DNA of 64,000 nucleotides from Parvularculaceae bacterium (lineage in GTDB: Bacteria > Pseudomonadota > Alphaproteobacteria > Caulobacterales > Parvularculaceae). The notes beneath the pieces were generated by a model. It had not been told where the DNA came from and ran no database searches. It saw nothing but the letters and a program-made list of their open reading frames with translations. The DNA is taken from assembly GCA_020446945.1 (NCBI GenBank), contig JAGRDS010000017.1, positions 94,851 to 158,850 on the forward strand. Direction: 5' to 3'. Positions 17,452 to 25,854 of the stretch are shown here, in pieces (positions within the stretch are counted from its first letter, which is position 1; every line of letters begins with the position of its first letter). The translations under genes and the position numbers were made by a program.

Positions 17452-18378
17452 TCAACCACCGGCGCCGCGAACGATGCGCGCGCCGCTGAACCCCGCAGCC
17501 TGTACGCGGGACAAGGACGCAATCGCTATCGCTTCATCCATAAACGGTCCAATTCGCAACGACCGGAAAACGCGTCCGCCGCGATCATCCGAGCGCACCG
17601 TCACCGGCCCGAGATCTGGCAGGTCGAGGCGCATCCGCTCCATCGCGTTCAAATCGTCTAGCGAAGCGATCTCAACCCATAAATCCGATGAAACTGCGGC
17701 GGCGGTTTGGCCCGCCTGCGGCGAAGGTCCGGTCGATGCGGCGATCAGGTCTCCAATTGCGTCGCCTTCGTCGTCTGCGTCGACGTCCGCTATATTGGCG
17801 GAAGGCGCCGGCGGAGTAATCCTCGCCGCAATGCGCGTGCGCGCTCCCGCCTTCTCGCCCGGAAGCGCCGCAAGTTCATTCAGCGCCGCATCGCCGCGAT
17901 AGCGCACGCGAACCCTCGCCAGCCCTTTGGCGGCGAATCCGAGTTCCTCGGCCGCCGCATGCGAGAGGTCTATGACCCTGTCATCGACAAACGGTCCGCG
18001 ATCATTCACTCGAACCAGAATTCTCCTGCCGTTCTCAAGGTTCTCGACCTCGACGATCGTCGGCAGCGGAAGCGTTTTATGCGCCGCCGATAGCCGCCGC
18101 TTGTCAAAAACCTCCCCATTCGCAGTGAGGCGGCCGTGAAACGCATCGCCGTACCAGGACGCAATCCCGGTATTGTCATATGACGTGTCGACCTTCGGGA
18201 CGTACCATTTTCCGTCGATTTTGTAGGGCGCGCCTACCTTGTAATGGGCCTTGCCGGACGCCTCGACGGATTTGGGCGCATCAGGGAGATCAACGGTTGC
18301 GCAGGATGCGAGCGCCGCCAAGGCGAGCGTTACGACCAATCGACCCGCCATTGCGGCGGCTAATGTGCGTGAACTCAT
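17452..18378 (-). CDS. rlpA: RlpA-family septal ring lipoprotein with SPOR domain
   Basis: About 308 residues. Lipoprotein signal with lipobox around ALASC, a double-psi beta-barrel domain (ASWYGDAFHGRLTANGE, then VNDRGPFVDDRVIDLSHAAAEELGF), a linker, and a C-terminal SPOR domain (about 230-305) that binds denuded glycan at division sites. Members of the family cut naked glycan strands. The ATG at 18378 has GGAAAG 7 bases upstream and starts the signal peptide, so the 24-residue longer frame is not used. First gene of the operon, facing away from the tRNA-Ser gene. Confidence 0.9.
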   Translation of the reverse strand: MSSRTLAAAMAGRLVVTLALAALASCATVDLPDAPKSVEASGKAHYKVGAPYKIDGKWYVPKVDTSYDNTGIASWYGDAFHGRLTANGEVFDKRRLSAAHKTLPLPTIVEVENLENGRRILVRVNDRGPFVDDRVIDLSHAAAEELGFAAKGLARVRVRYRGDAALNELAALPGEKAGARTRIAARITPPAPSANIADVDADDEGDAIGDLIAASTGPSPQAGQTAAAVSSDLWVEIASLDDLNAMERMRLDLPDLGPVTVRSDDRGGRVFRSLRIGPFMDEAIAIASLSRVQAAGFSGARIVRGAGG

Positions 18379-18497
18379 AGATAGGCTTTCCAATTTTTCG
18401 CTCATTTTCGCAACCAAAACCCGCGTCAAACCGCCCTTCCCGCTCCGCATTTCTTCGGCTTGCCATTTATTCCGGCCCGATTATGGTCCGTCGCCCT

Positions 18498-18587
18498 GGA
18501 TGGGTGGCCGAGTGGTTGAAGGCACCGGTCTTGAAAACCGGCAGGCTCGCAAGGGTCTCGTGGGTTCGAATCCCACCCCATCCGCCA
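18498..18587 (+). tRNA. tRNA-Ser(TGA)
   Basis: Class II tRNA of 90 bases with encoded CCA. Acceptor GGATGGG pairs with CCCATCC; anticodon stem CCGGT/ACCGG encloses loop CTTGAAA with anticodon TGA (18532-18534); a long variable arm and T-arm GGGTTCGAATCCC follow. It decodes UCA and UCG-type serine codons. Confidence 0.97.
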
Positions 18588-18594
18588 CAAAAAC

Positions 18595-18625
18595 ATGCCA
18601 AGCTTTTGATATATTTTGGCATTTT
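18595..18625 (+). terminator. Terminator after tRNA-Ser(TGA)
   Basis: ATGCCAA (18595-18601) pairs with TTGGCAT (18616-18622), followed by TTTC. The remaining 280 bases to the next gene (18626-18904) show no recognisable gene; only a short GGCGGGCCCGCC palindrome stands out. Confidence 0.6.
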
Positions 18626-18904
18626 CGCCGGAACCTCATATTTTGCCCCGCAGTTCGACTTTCTGTGTAACACGGCGATCATGGGCGACAGTGAAACTGT
18701 AAATTGAGTTGAGCATGACTGCGCCGGCGATCGCCCCGTTCAAAATCCGATCGTGCTGAAGCGGCCCATAATTCCAACGTCGCAATTCCGGCATATCCTG
18801 GCGGGCCCGCCGGGACAGGCAGCTTGTGCGCGCGCCAAATCAGGGAAAGACCGGTTCAATTCGTCAGCTCCCGCGGCGCGCTTGCAGGCATCTGCGCAAA
18901 AGCT

Positions 18905-19525
18905 TCAGCGTTCCATCGCTCCTTTTCCGGCGATGATCTTGTCGCGAAACTTCTCAATCCTGCCTATGCGGGTTTCGGGCTTTTTCGCCTGGTTCAGGTT
19001 AAATACATAACTTTTCCGCCGACCTGGCGTGAGCGCATGAAATGCCTCCGCGAGTTCGCTGTCCGCATCCAGCGCTTCCACAAGCTCGGCCGGAAGTTCC
19101 GGCGCGTTTTGAACCTGTGGCGGTTTCAGTCCGCATTCTGCGTAGCCCTTCGCCTCGTCAAGATAGGAAAGGATCGTCCTTTTTAACTTATTCGGCCCGT
19201 CATTCGACGTGAAACAAATCATGTTCGGATTCTGTGTGTTCGGTCCGGGTTTTTCAAGAACGCCGTCCGCGTCCTTTAATAACGCTGCATTGAAAAAGCT
19301 CAGACGAAAATTGTTCTGGAACGCGCCGATGAGCGCGATGTTCCGATCCGCGTGCATGTAGCAGGGGTGGCCCCACTTCACTTTTTCTTCAAGACCGGCG
19401 GACAGGCATATCGCCCGAAGCCGGGCGAGGCCGTCGCGCCATTTCCTTGTCGAGCAAGCGTCGGTGTCAAAGCGCGGGCATCGCCCGCATCCCTTGGCGA
19501 AAAAGTCCTCAATCTCGGTAATCAT
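18905..19525 (-). CDS. YdeI/OmdA-like protein (DUF1801 region)
   Basis: About 206 residues. The middle resembles the DUF1801/YdeI fold: GLEEKVKWGHPCYMHADRNIALIGAFQNNFRLSFF, and the C-terminal tail ELAEAFHALTPGRRKSYVFNLNQAKKPETRIGRIEKFRDKI is the Arg/Lys-rich YdeI segment. Homologs are small cytoplasmic proteins linked loosely to stress or antimicrobial peptide tolerance; the biochemical role is unknown. ATG 19525 has GGAG 8 bases upstream; an extended frame up to 19729 lacks support. Stands alone. Confidence 0.75.
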   Translation of the reverse strand: MITEIEDFFAKGCGRCPRFDTDACSTRKWRDGLARLRAICLSAGLEEKVKWGHPCYMHADRNIALIGAFQNNFRLSFFNAALLKDADGVLEKPGPNTQNPNMICFTSNDGPNKLKRTILSYLDEAKGYAECGLKPPQVQNAPELPAELVEALDADSELAEAFHALTPGRRKSYVFNLNQAKKPETRIGRIEKFRDKIIAGKGAMER

Positions 19526-19824
19526 GCACGGCGCTCCACTATACGTTGCGCAAATCCTAGTCTCGGACCGCCCACGGTCAACACGTTGAACATAGGCGGC
19601 GCCGGAATATCGTGCGATGCCGGCCGTTTCAGACGCCGATGAAAATATCGCCAATCCAAAATCCTGTATGCGGCGCCTCAACGAATTCGAAGATGACGGG
19701 CTGTCGGCGGGGCCGGCGGCGAAAACCAATCCGATTTCCGGCGCGCGCGCCTGGCCCTCAACTGCTCCGGACGAATTAACGTTTCGTTTACGAACATTAA
19801 CAGCAGGTAAAAATGTGAAAATCG

Positions 19825-19950
19825 TTAACGCACTTTCGGATTGACGGGCAGCGTCCAGAGGTTTTCAATTGTTCGCGTCAGATCATTTCCTCCGTGAGCT
19901 GACAACAACTGATGAAGCGAGAGTATCGGCGTTATTGTCAACCTGCGCAT
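19825..19950 (-). CDS. Candidate small protein (41 residues)
   Basis: Within the 610-base gap between the YdeI-like gene and the SNase-like gene, a 41-codon frame (start MRRLTITPILSLHQLL, end LWTLPVNPKVR) is preceded by GGGAGGGG five bases before its ATG, a strong ribosome binding site. No family is recognised. The rest of the gap (19526-19824 and 19951-20135) shows nothing clear apart from an AT-rich stretch around 19770-19830. The call depends only on the binding site and could be chance. Confidence 0.35.
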   Translation of the reverse strand: MRRLTITPILSLHQLLSAHGGNDLTRTIENLWTLPVNPKVR

Positions 19951-20135
19951 CGGTTCCCCTCCCGAATGCGCGTCCCTGATGGAGACTATCTGGAGACTGC
20001 ATCCTGCTCCGCACGACGCTTCAATACGCGGAAAGGGCAAAGGCTGTCAGTCGGAATTCAGGATGCCAAGCGGGCGTGGGCGAAATGTCTGCGCCCGCAT
20101 TCTTTGAGGCGGCGCTGCGCGTGCGCGCCTCGGCG

Positions 20136-20759
20136 CTAGTACTCGTTGAAATCAGAAATCGGCGTCGCCGACCCGGACTTTATCAGCTCTTGCGATAGCT
20201 CTGCGCCTTCATCCGTGAAACATCGCGCGCTCACGCGCCCTTTCTCGTCAACGCCAAGATTTTCACAGGAAAGCATTCGGTCCGCGACGAGAGCGGCCAG
20301 CGCGGCGCTCGCCGCGCCTGAACCTGATACGCCTTCGGCCGGGACTTCGATCCCCCAGAGCGCCATCACCTTCGGCACGCCTTCCAGATAAAAACTGTCG
20401 CCCGAAACGACGCTCGCGGCCTGCGCGATATAATAAGCGGCTGGGACGGAATTATTGTCATCAGTTCCAAACGCCGCCAACTCTGGCAGGAGGGACTTTT
20501 CCGCCTCGGCAATTACCGGGGATTGGGCGGCTGTCCGGGGTTGATCGGTCGGGCCAATAGTTAACGCCGGTTGGGCGAGAATGGCATTCACAGGTCCGTT
20601 CGCTTCGCCGTAGAGCCAGCCGCCGACGATTGCGCCCCCGAAGATCATTGAGAGGATTGCGATTTTCCACTCGCCGAAAGTAAGCATCGAACGACCGCGC
20701 CCGGCGAAAACACGCCGCGCCGGTTTAAACTCCTCAAACCTGCCACCGCTACGAAACAT
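20136..20759 (-). CDS. Membrane-anchored protein with degenerate SNase-like (thermonuclease) domain
   Basis: 207 residues. One membrane helix (about 31-49, IAILSMIFGGAIVGGWLYG) leaves a large C-terminal part probably in the periplasm. Residues about 118-203 resemble the staphylococcal nuclease fold: VVSGDSFYLEGVPKVMALWGIEVPAEG, later DEKGRVSARCF and GAELSQELIKSGSA, which match the order of DGDT, RLxGIDxPE, GRxxAxC and LVxxGxA. The Arg expected in the first catalytic strand (RLxG) is replaced (VMALWG), so nuclease activity is doubtful. Two Cys may form a disulfide. Role unknown; stands alone on the minus strand. Confidence 0.6.
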   Translation of the reverse strand: MFRSGGRFEEFKPARRVFAGRGRSMLTFGEWKIAILSMIFGGAIVGGWLYGEANGPVNAILAQPALTIGPTDQPRTAAQSPVIAEAEKSLLPELAAFGTDDNNSVPAAYYIAQAASVVSGDSFYLEGVPKVMALWGIEVPAEGVSGSGAASAALAALVADRMLSCENLGVDEKGRVSARCFTDEGAELSQELIKSGSATPISDFNEY

Positions 20760-20916
20760 CGGACCAGCCTAGCGCGCTACGCCTAATATCTCATTTTATC
20801 GAACGCTCGATTTATCTCTTTAGGAGAAAGTTTCGTCGATTTACTGGAAAGTAATGCCGATTTCCGTGATCGCAGGATTTCCGCATCACTTGCGGAAGAA
20901 TTGGCCGCAGTGAAAA

Positions 20917-22275
20917 CTAGGCGCGTTCCATCAATCTGGTCATTGACGCCTTATACGCCCTGACGATTGCGTCGCGGGCGATATGGCGCCCGCCCCGGAC
21001 CATATGCCGCCCAGCCGACCATAGATCGGTTACGATGTCGTCGCCGGCGGCGAAACAAACGCCGTCCAAAACCTGCCGGTCGTTCAATGCGAACAATGAC
21101 GGCGCCGCCGTGTTTATCGCCACAAGATCGGCAAGTGCGCCGATGCTTACTGCGCCCGCTTGCCTTCCAAGCGCTTTCGCACCGCCAAACGCCGCACGTT
21201 CGTAGATTGTCTCGCCGACGCTCTTGCCGCCGGCGCAAAGAACATTTCTGGTTCCATCGCGAAGACGCTGGGAATACTCAAGCAGCCGCAATTCCTCGAC
21301 CATGGAAATGCGCACATTGCTGTCCGTTCCGATACCGAATTCGCCGCCCGCTTCAAGGAAAGCTTCACCATTAAACGGGCCGTCGCCGAGATTGGCTTCC
21401 GTTATCGGACAAAGGCCGGCGACAGCGCCGCTTTGCGCCAGCGCCCTCGTCTCACTTTGCGTCATATGCGTCGCATGCACTGCGCACCAATGTTCGTTCA
21501 CACCGATCTCGCGCAGCAGCCATTCGACCGGTCGCGCGCCAAGCCAGGCGCATATGTCTTCAACTTCCTTCGGTTGCTCGGCGATATGAATATGCACAGG
21601 CCGGTCAGAATAAATATCCAGCAATCGCCTCAAACCATCGGGCGAAGTCGCACGAAGCGAATGCGGCGCCGCGCCGATGCGCGCATCAAAATCGGGAAGT
21701 TTGGCGGCGGCCGCTTCCACCAGACGCACATATTGATCGAGGTTATTTCCAAAACGCAGTTGCTCGTCGGCGAGCGGTTTTTCCCCTGCGCCGCCGAAAG
21801 CATAAAACACCGGCAAATGCGTAAGGCCTATTCCTGTGCGCTGCGCCGCAGCGAAGACGCGCTGGGAGAGTTCGTCGATCGACGAATATTGCGCGCCGCC
21901 CTTCTGGTGATGAAGGTAGTGGAACTCGCCAACCGCGGCGAAGCCAGCCTCAAGCATCTCCATAAAAGCGAGGGCGGCGATCGCTTCGACTTCTTCGGGC
22001 GCAATTTCCTGCGCGAACCGGTACATCAATTCGCGCCAGGTCCAGAAAGAATCGCGACCGGCGGTCCGGTATTCGGTCATCCCCGCCATGGCCCGCTGAA
22101 ATGAATGGCTGTGCAGGTTTGAAAGCGCGGGAAGCAACGTATCGACGGATATCGTCTGGTCGCCCGCTTCGGCGCCGGATTCGATAGATGCGATACGCCC
22201 TTCCTTGACTTCGACGAGGACGTCATGCGCCCAGGCGTCGGCGAGCTTTGCGCGTCTGGCGAAAATGCGCGTCAC
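20917..22275 (-). CDS. hutF: Formimidoylglutamate deiminase
   Basis: 452-residue amidohydrolase-fold enzyme. Metal motif NLHSHSFQRAMAGMTEYR, FHYLHH, HIHIAEQPKEVEDICAW, VHATHMT, ITEANLGDGPFNG and GTDSNVRISMVEELRLLEYSQRL match HutF closely. It converts N-formimino-L-glutamate to N-formyl-L-glutamate plus ammonia in histidine degradation. The ATG overlaps the end of hutG by four bases, so both are one transcript. The earlier enzymes (hutH, hutU, hutI) are not in this window. Confidence 0.93.
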   Translation of the reverse strand: MTRIFARRAKLADAWAHDVLVEVKEGRIASIESGAEAGDQTISVDTLLPALSNLHSHSFQRAMAGMTEYRTAGRDSFWTWRELMYRFAQEIAPEEVEAIAALAFMEMLEAGFAAVGEFHYLHHQKGGAQYSSIDELSQRVFAAAQRTGIGLTHLPVFYAFGGAGEKPLADEQLRFGNNLDQYVRLVEAAAAKLPDFDARIGAAPHSLRATSPDGLRRLLDIYSDRPVHIHIAEQPKEVEDICAWLGARPVEWLLREIGVNEHWCAVHATHMTQSETRALAQSGAVAGLCPITEANLGDGPFNGEAFLEAGGEFGIGTDSNVRISMVEELRLLEYSQRLRDGTRNVLCAGGKSVGETIYERAAFGGAKALGRQAGAVSIGALADLVAINTAAPSLFALNDRQVLDGVCFAAGDDIVTDLWSAGRHMVRGGRHIARDAIVRAYKASMTRLMERA

Positions 22276-23099
22276 GCCGGGCCGCCTTGCGCCAGCTTCA
22301 TCGCAGCGCTTTCCATCTCACCCAGCAAGCCGCGAAGCACGGTTCGGAGGATTTTCGCGCGCTCAGCGTCATATTCGAATGGCGGCGTTTCGGTCGCAAG
22401 ATAGCGCCCTTGCGAAAGCTCCATCTGTATCGCGTGAACGCCGGCGGACGGGTTTCCGTATCGCCGCGTCGTCCATCCGCCTTTAAACCGGCCGTTTACA
22501 ACGCTTGAAAATCCTGACGCTTCGGCGATCCGCCGCGCCGTTTTTTCGAATTCTCCTGCGCACGACGCGCCGTCATTCGTACCGATATTGAGATCGGGCA
22601 GGACGCCTTCAAACAAATGCGGAATGTGCGATCGAATGGAATGGCAGTCATAGAGGATCGCTACGCCGTGTTCTTTTCGAACGCGCGCCGCCTGCTCGCC
22701 AAGCGCGTAATGATAAGGCGCATGAAACTCCTTAAGTCGGCGCTCAACCTCCTTGTCGCCAGGCGGCTCGTTCCAGATATTTTCGCCGTCGAAATTCGTC
22801 AAAGGGATCAATCCCGTAGTGTTCTGTCCGGGATAGAGAGATGCGCCCGTTGGATCCCTGTTGGCGTCAATGACATAGCGATGAAAAGTTGCGCGAACGA
22901 CTGTCGCATTCGGCGCCAGCCCCTCATAAAGCTGCTCCACTCGCCAATCCGTGTCGCGAAGCAAGCGCCCTTCCGCGTTCAAAAGTTCAAAAATCCTGCC
23001 GGGAACGTGCGTTCCGGTATGCGGCATGGCGAGGATAAGCGGGCCGCAGCCTTCTGTGACCTCAACGGGGGACGATGCGCTGCCGCTTGCAGGATCCAT
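22272..23099 (-). CDS. hutG: N-formylglutamate deformylase
   Basis: 275 residues of the N-formylglutamate amidohydrolase family. Motifs: LAMPHTGTHVP near the start, DTDWRVEQLYEG, RYVIDANRDPTGASLYPGQNTTGLIP, DCHSIRSHIP and GGWTTRRYGNP. It hydrolyses the HutF product to formate and glutamate. It lies upstream of hutF in the same direction; the 176 bases to the B12 ATPase gene contain no gene, so it may share the B12 transcript or have its own promoter. Confidence 0.92.
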   Translation of the reverse strand: MDPASGSASSPVEVTEGCGPLILAMPHTGTHVPGRIFELLNAEGRLLRDTDWRVEQLYEGLAPNATVVRATFHRYVIDANRDPTGASLYPGQNTTGLIPLTNFDGENIWNEPPGDKEVERRLKEFHAPYHYALGEQAARVRKEHGVAILYDCHSIRSHIPHLFEGVLPDLNIGTNDGASCAGEFEKTARRIAEASGFSSVVNGRFKGGWTTRRYGNPSAGVHAIQMELSQGRYLATETPPFEYDAERAKILRTVLRGLLGEMESAAMKLAQGGPA

Positions 23100-23274
23100 T
23101 TCTCAGCGGGCCGAAATTCTGGTTGACGAAAGTCGATATCTGGACGTTTTTCGACGCAAAAACAATGGCGAATTGGCCCCGGATTTCGGCGCGTCGGCAA
23201 ATCCGCGACGTCTCAACTCCGGTCGCGAACGCGCCCGCCGGATCGGGCGTCCAAAAATTCGGCCGCGTCCCCCG

Positions 23275-24036
23275 TCACAAGGCGCCGTCCAGTTCGACTT
23301 TCAATCCTTCAACCCTGGCGCGAACACCGTACACGGATTGAAGGCGCTCCACGCTCAGCGTTTCCGCCGGCGAGCCGGAAGCCAGGATGCGTCCGTCCTT
23401 CATCCAGATTAATTTTGATGCGTATCGCAGCGCGAGTTGTATGTCGTGCAGGACGACGAGCGCCCCGTCGCCGCTTTCCACATATGACTTTATGAGTTCC
23501 ATAATGCGGAACTGGTGACGTGGATCGAGCGCCGCCGTCGGCTCGTCGGCGATCAGCAACGGCGCCTCGGCGGCGAACGCGCGCGCGCAGTGGACACGTC
23601 CCAATTCACCGCCTGAAAGCGTCGTCGTGCGTCGCTGCGCCAGGTGAACGAGATCGCACGCTTCTATTGCGCGATCGACGGCCAGCGCATCAAGCGAACT
23701 GAGGCGACCCGGCGCGGCGCCGTGACTGTATCGGCCGAGCGCCACGACATCGCGAACGATATTCGGCCAGGCTAGCGGGCGAATTTGCGGCAGATAAGCG
23801 ATACGCCGCGCGCGTTCCATCGGCGAAAGCCCTTTAATATCCTCGCCGAAAAGCCTCGCCTCTCCCGAATACTTTTTCTCCAAACCCAATGCGGTGCGAA
23901 TGAGGCTTGTCTTGCCCGCTCCGTTCGGCCCCAGAAGCGCGACAAACTCGCCCCGCTCAAGGGAAAACGATGCATCCTCGACTAGCGTTTTATCGCCGGC
24001 GGTCAAGGTCAGCGACGATCCCCTCAACTCACTCAT
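23275..24036 (-). CDS. btuD: Vitamin B12 (cobalamin) ABC transporter ATPase
   Basis: 253 residues, FecE/BtuD type. Walker A LLGPNGAGKTSL, Q-loop YLPQ, signature LSGGELGRVH, Walker B LLIADEPTAALD, His switch VLHDI. Substrate is inferred from the operon, which has a cobalamin riboswitch. The start overlaps the permease 3' end by 8 bases. By fold alone it could equally serve haem or siderophores. Confidence 0.85.
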   Translation of the reverse strand: MSELRGSSLTLTAGDKTLVEDASFSLERGEFVALLGPNGAGKTSLIRTALGLEKKYSGEARLFGEDIKGLSPMERARRIAYLPQIRPLAWPNIVRDVVALGRYSHGAAPGRLSSLDALAVDRAIEACDLVHLAQRRTTTLSGGELGRVHCARAFAAEAPLLIADEPTAALDPRHQFRIMELIKSYVESGDGALVVLHDIQLALRYASKLIWMKDGRILASGSPAETLSVERLQSVYGVRARVEGLKVELDGAL

Positions 24037-25021
24037 GGATCACCCGCCTTTGCATCGCGATCCAGATAAAAATCGGAGCGCCGATCAGCGCCGCCACCAC
24101 GCCGAGCTTCAGCTCATTCTCAGTCGGCGCCAGTCGAACGGCGATATCAGCCAGCACCAATAGCGCCCCGCCGAGCAGCGCGGACGGAACGAGCGTGCGA
24201 CCTGAATCGAAATTGACGAAAGGGCGCACAATATGCGGCGCGATTATTCCGACAAAGCCAATGGCGCCGGCGAGCGCGACGGCGCCGCCGGTCGCAAGCC
24301 CCGCGCCGAATACGGTCAATATTCTCTGCCGGCGAAGATCGAGGCCGACGCCGCTCGCCGCCTCTTCGCCGAGCGATAAAGCGGACAATCCCCTGCGTGT
24401 CGTCAACAAGATTGCAGAGCCCGAAACAATAAACGGGGCGGAGAGCGAAATTTCTTCAAAACTTCGGTTGGCGACGGTTCCAAGCGTCCAGTTTATCATA
24501 TCCGAAAGCGTGAACGGGTTCGGCGCGAGGTTCATCAACAGGCTCATCGCTGCGCCGGCGAAACTCGAAACGCCGACGCCGACAAGGATCAGCGTTATCA
24601 CCGATCTTGTATGGATCGCCGTGAACGCGATAAGCGCTGTCGCAATCAGCGCGCCGATAATCGCAGAGATCGGCATCGCCCACGGGCTTGCGGTCGCAAT
24701 CCCGTAATAGACGACGAACGTCGCTGTCAGCGAGGCTGACGAAGAAACGCCGAGAATTCCCGGCTCCGCCAGAGGATTGCGCAGCAGCCCCTGCATGGCG
24801 GCGCCGCTGACGCCGAGTGCGGCGCCGACAAGATATGCGGCGAGCGCGCGCGGCAGGCGGATAGACCAAATGACAATTTCATCGCCGGCGCCGCCGTCGC
24901 CGATAAGAGCGGCGTAAACGCGCGGGGCTGTCATCGGCGTTGATCCGAGAAGGCAGGCGGCGAAAATCGCCGCGACGCCTGCCGCGATCAGATAAAGGGA
25001 AATCCGGCCCTTCAATTTCAT
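24029..25021 (-). CDS. btuC: Vitamin B12 ABC transporter permease (FecCD/BtuC family)
   Basis: 330 residues with about 9-10 membrane helices and FecCD-family signatures: RLPRALAAYLVGAALGVSGAAMQGLLRNPLAEPGILGVSS and AGAIGFVGIIAPHIVRPF. It forms the inner-membrane channel for substrate passed on from the binding protein. The start overlaps the btuF stop, and the 3' end overlaps btuD, so the three are one translation-coupled unit. Confidence 0.88.
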   Translation of the reverse strand: MKLKGRISLYLIAAGVAAIFAACLLGSTPMTAPRVYAALIGDGGAGDEIVIWSIRLPRALAAYLVGAALGVSGAAMQGLLRNPLAEPGILGVSSSASLTATFVVYYGIATASPWAMPISAIIGALIATALIAFTAIHTRSVITLILVGVGVSSFAGAAMSLLMNLAPNPFTLSDMINWTLGTVANRSFEEISLSAPFIVSGSAILLTTRRGLSALSLGEEAASGVGLDLRRQRILTVFGAGLATGGAVALAGAIGFVGIIAPHIVRPFVNFDSGRTLVPSALLGGALLVLADIAVRLAPTENELKLGVVAALIGAPIFIWIAMQRRVIHE

Positions 25022-25845
25022 TTGCGCGCTCCATCGGCGAGCGCCTCAACGGCGTCCACCAGGAACCAGCCGCCGCACGAAGTCCACGCGCCCTCAAGCG
25101 GCACGACGATTTTGCTTTTAAGTTGGCGCCGGGCGAGCGGATGCCTCATCGCACTCCATGAGTTCGCGTACTCGCCGCCGTCGCCGAATGTCGCCGCGGC
25201 GATCAGATCCGGCTGCCTGTAGGCGAGGCTTTCCAGCGGTATCGCGCGCCACCCCGATTCACGCTGGTAATTATCCAGCCCCGCGACACGCAGCATCTCA
25301 TCAATCAGCGTACCCGGTCCCGTCGTTACGCCAGAAGGGGTCAAGTAAAGCGCAGACTTCCCGGCGGCGCCGTCCGCCACATCCGCAAGGCGCGCTCGCA
25401 TGTCGTCGGCGACATGACGCCCGAGTTCGCTTGACCCAAGACCGGACGCCATGCGCTCGACATTTGCGATCACCGCCTCGATATCGCCCGCCCATCCGAC
25501 TTCCAGCACCGGCACGCCTGCGCGCGCGAAGAACTTCGCCGCATTCGGTCCGCCGCCGTAAGAGCGTACAACGAGATCCGGCTTCAGCAGAATCACGTCT
25601 TCGGCGAGCGGGCGCACCGTGCGAATACCGGATGCGGCGGCGCGCATATAGGAAAACTGCTTTCCGGCGTCCGGCGATAGCGCGAGTATGCGGTCCTTTT
25701 CAGCGAACTTCAGAACGAACTGATCGGCGCAATAGTCAAGGCTTACGATACGGCGCGCCCGATCGCCGGTTGCAGCGGGAATGGCGCCCGTCTCACCGCA
25801 GGCGCATAGAATCATCAGAGACAGGATTGACGCCAGCCGCTTCAT
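25018..25845 (-). CDS. btuF: Cobalamin-binding periplasmic lipoprotein (BtuF-like)
   Basis: 275 residues. Signal peptide ending in lipobox MILCAC. Helical-backbone binding protein (BtuF/FecB class III): RRIVSLDYCADQFVLKFA, later KPDLVVRSYGGG, and a second lobe from about 150 with GTLIDEMLRVAGLDNY and WRAIPLESLAYRQPDLIAA. It should deliver B12 to BtuCD; ligand identity comes from the operon context. Starts 9 bases after the receptor gene. Confidence 0.82.
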   Translation of the reverse strand: MKRLASILSLMILCACGETGAIPAATGDRARRIVSLDYCADQFVLKFAEKDRILALSPDAGKQFSYMRAAASGIRTVRPLAEDVILLKPDLVVRSYGGGPNAAKFFARAGVPVLEVGWAGDIEAVIANVERMASGLGSSELGRHVADDMRARLADVADGAAGKSALYLTPSGVTTGPGTLIDEMLRVAGLDNYQRESGWRAIPLESLAYRQPDLIAAATFGDGGEYANSWSAMRHPLARRQLKSKIVVPLEGAWTSCGGWFLVDAVEALADGARK

Positions 25846-25854
25846 CGACCCTTC

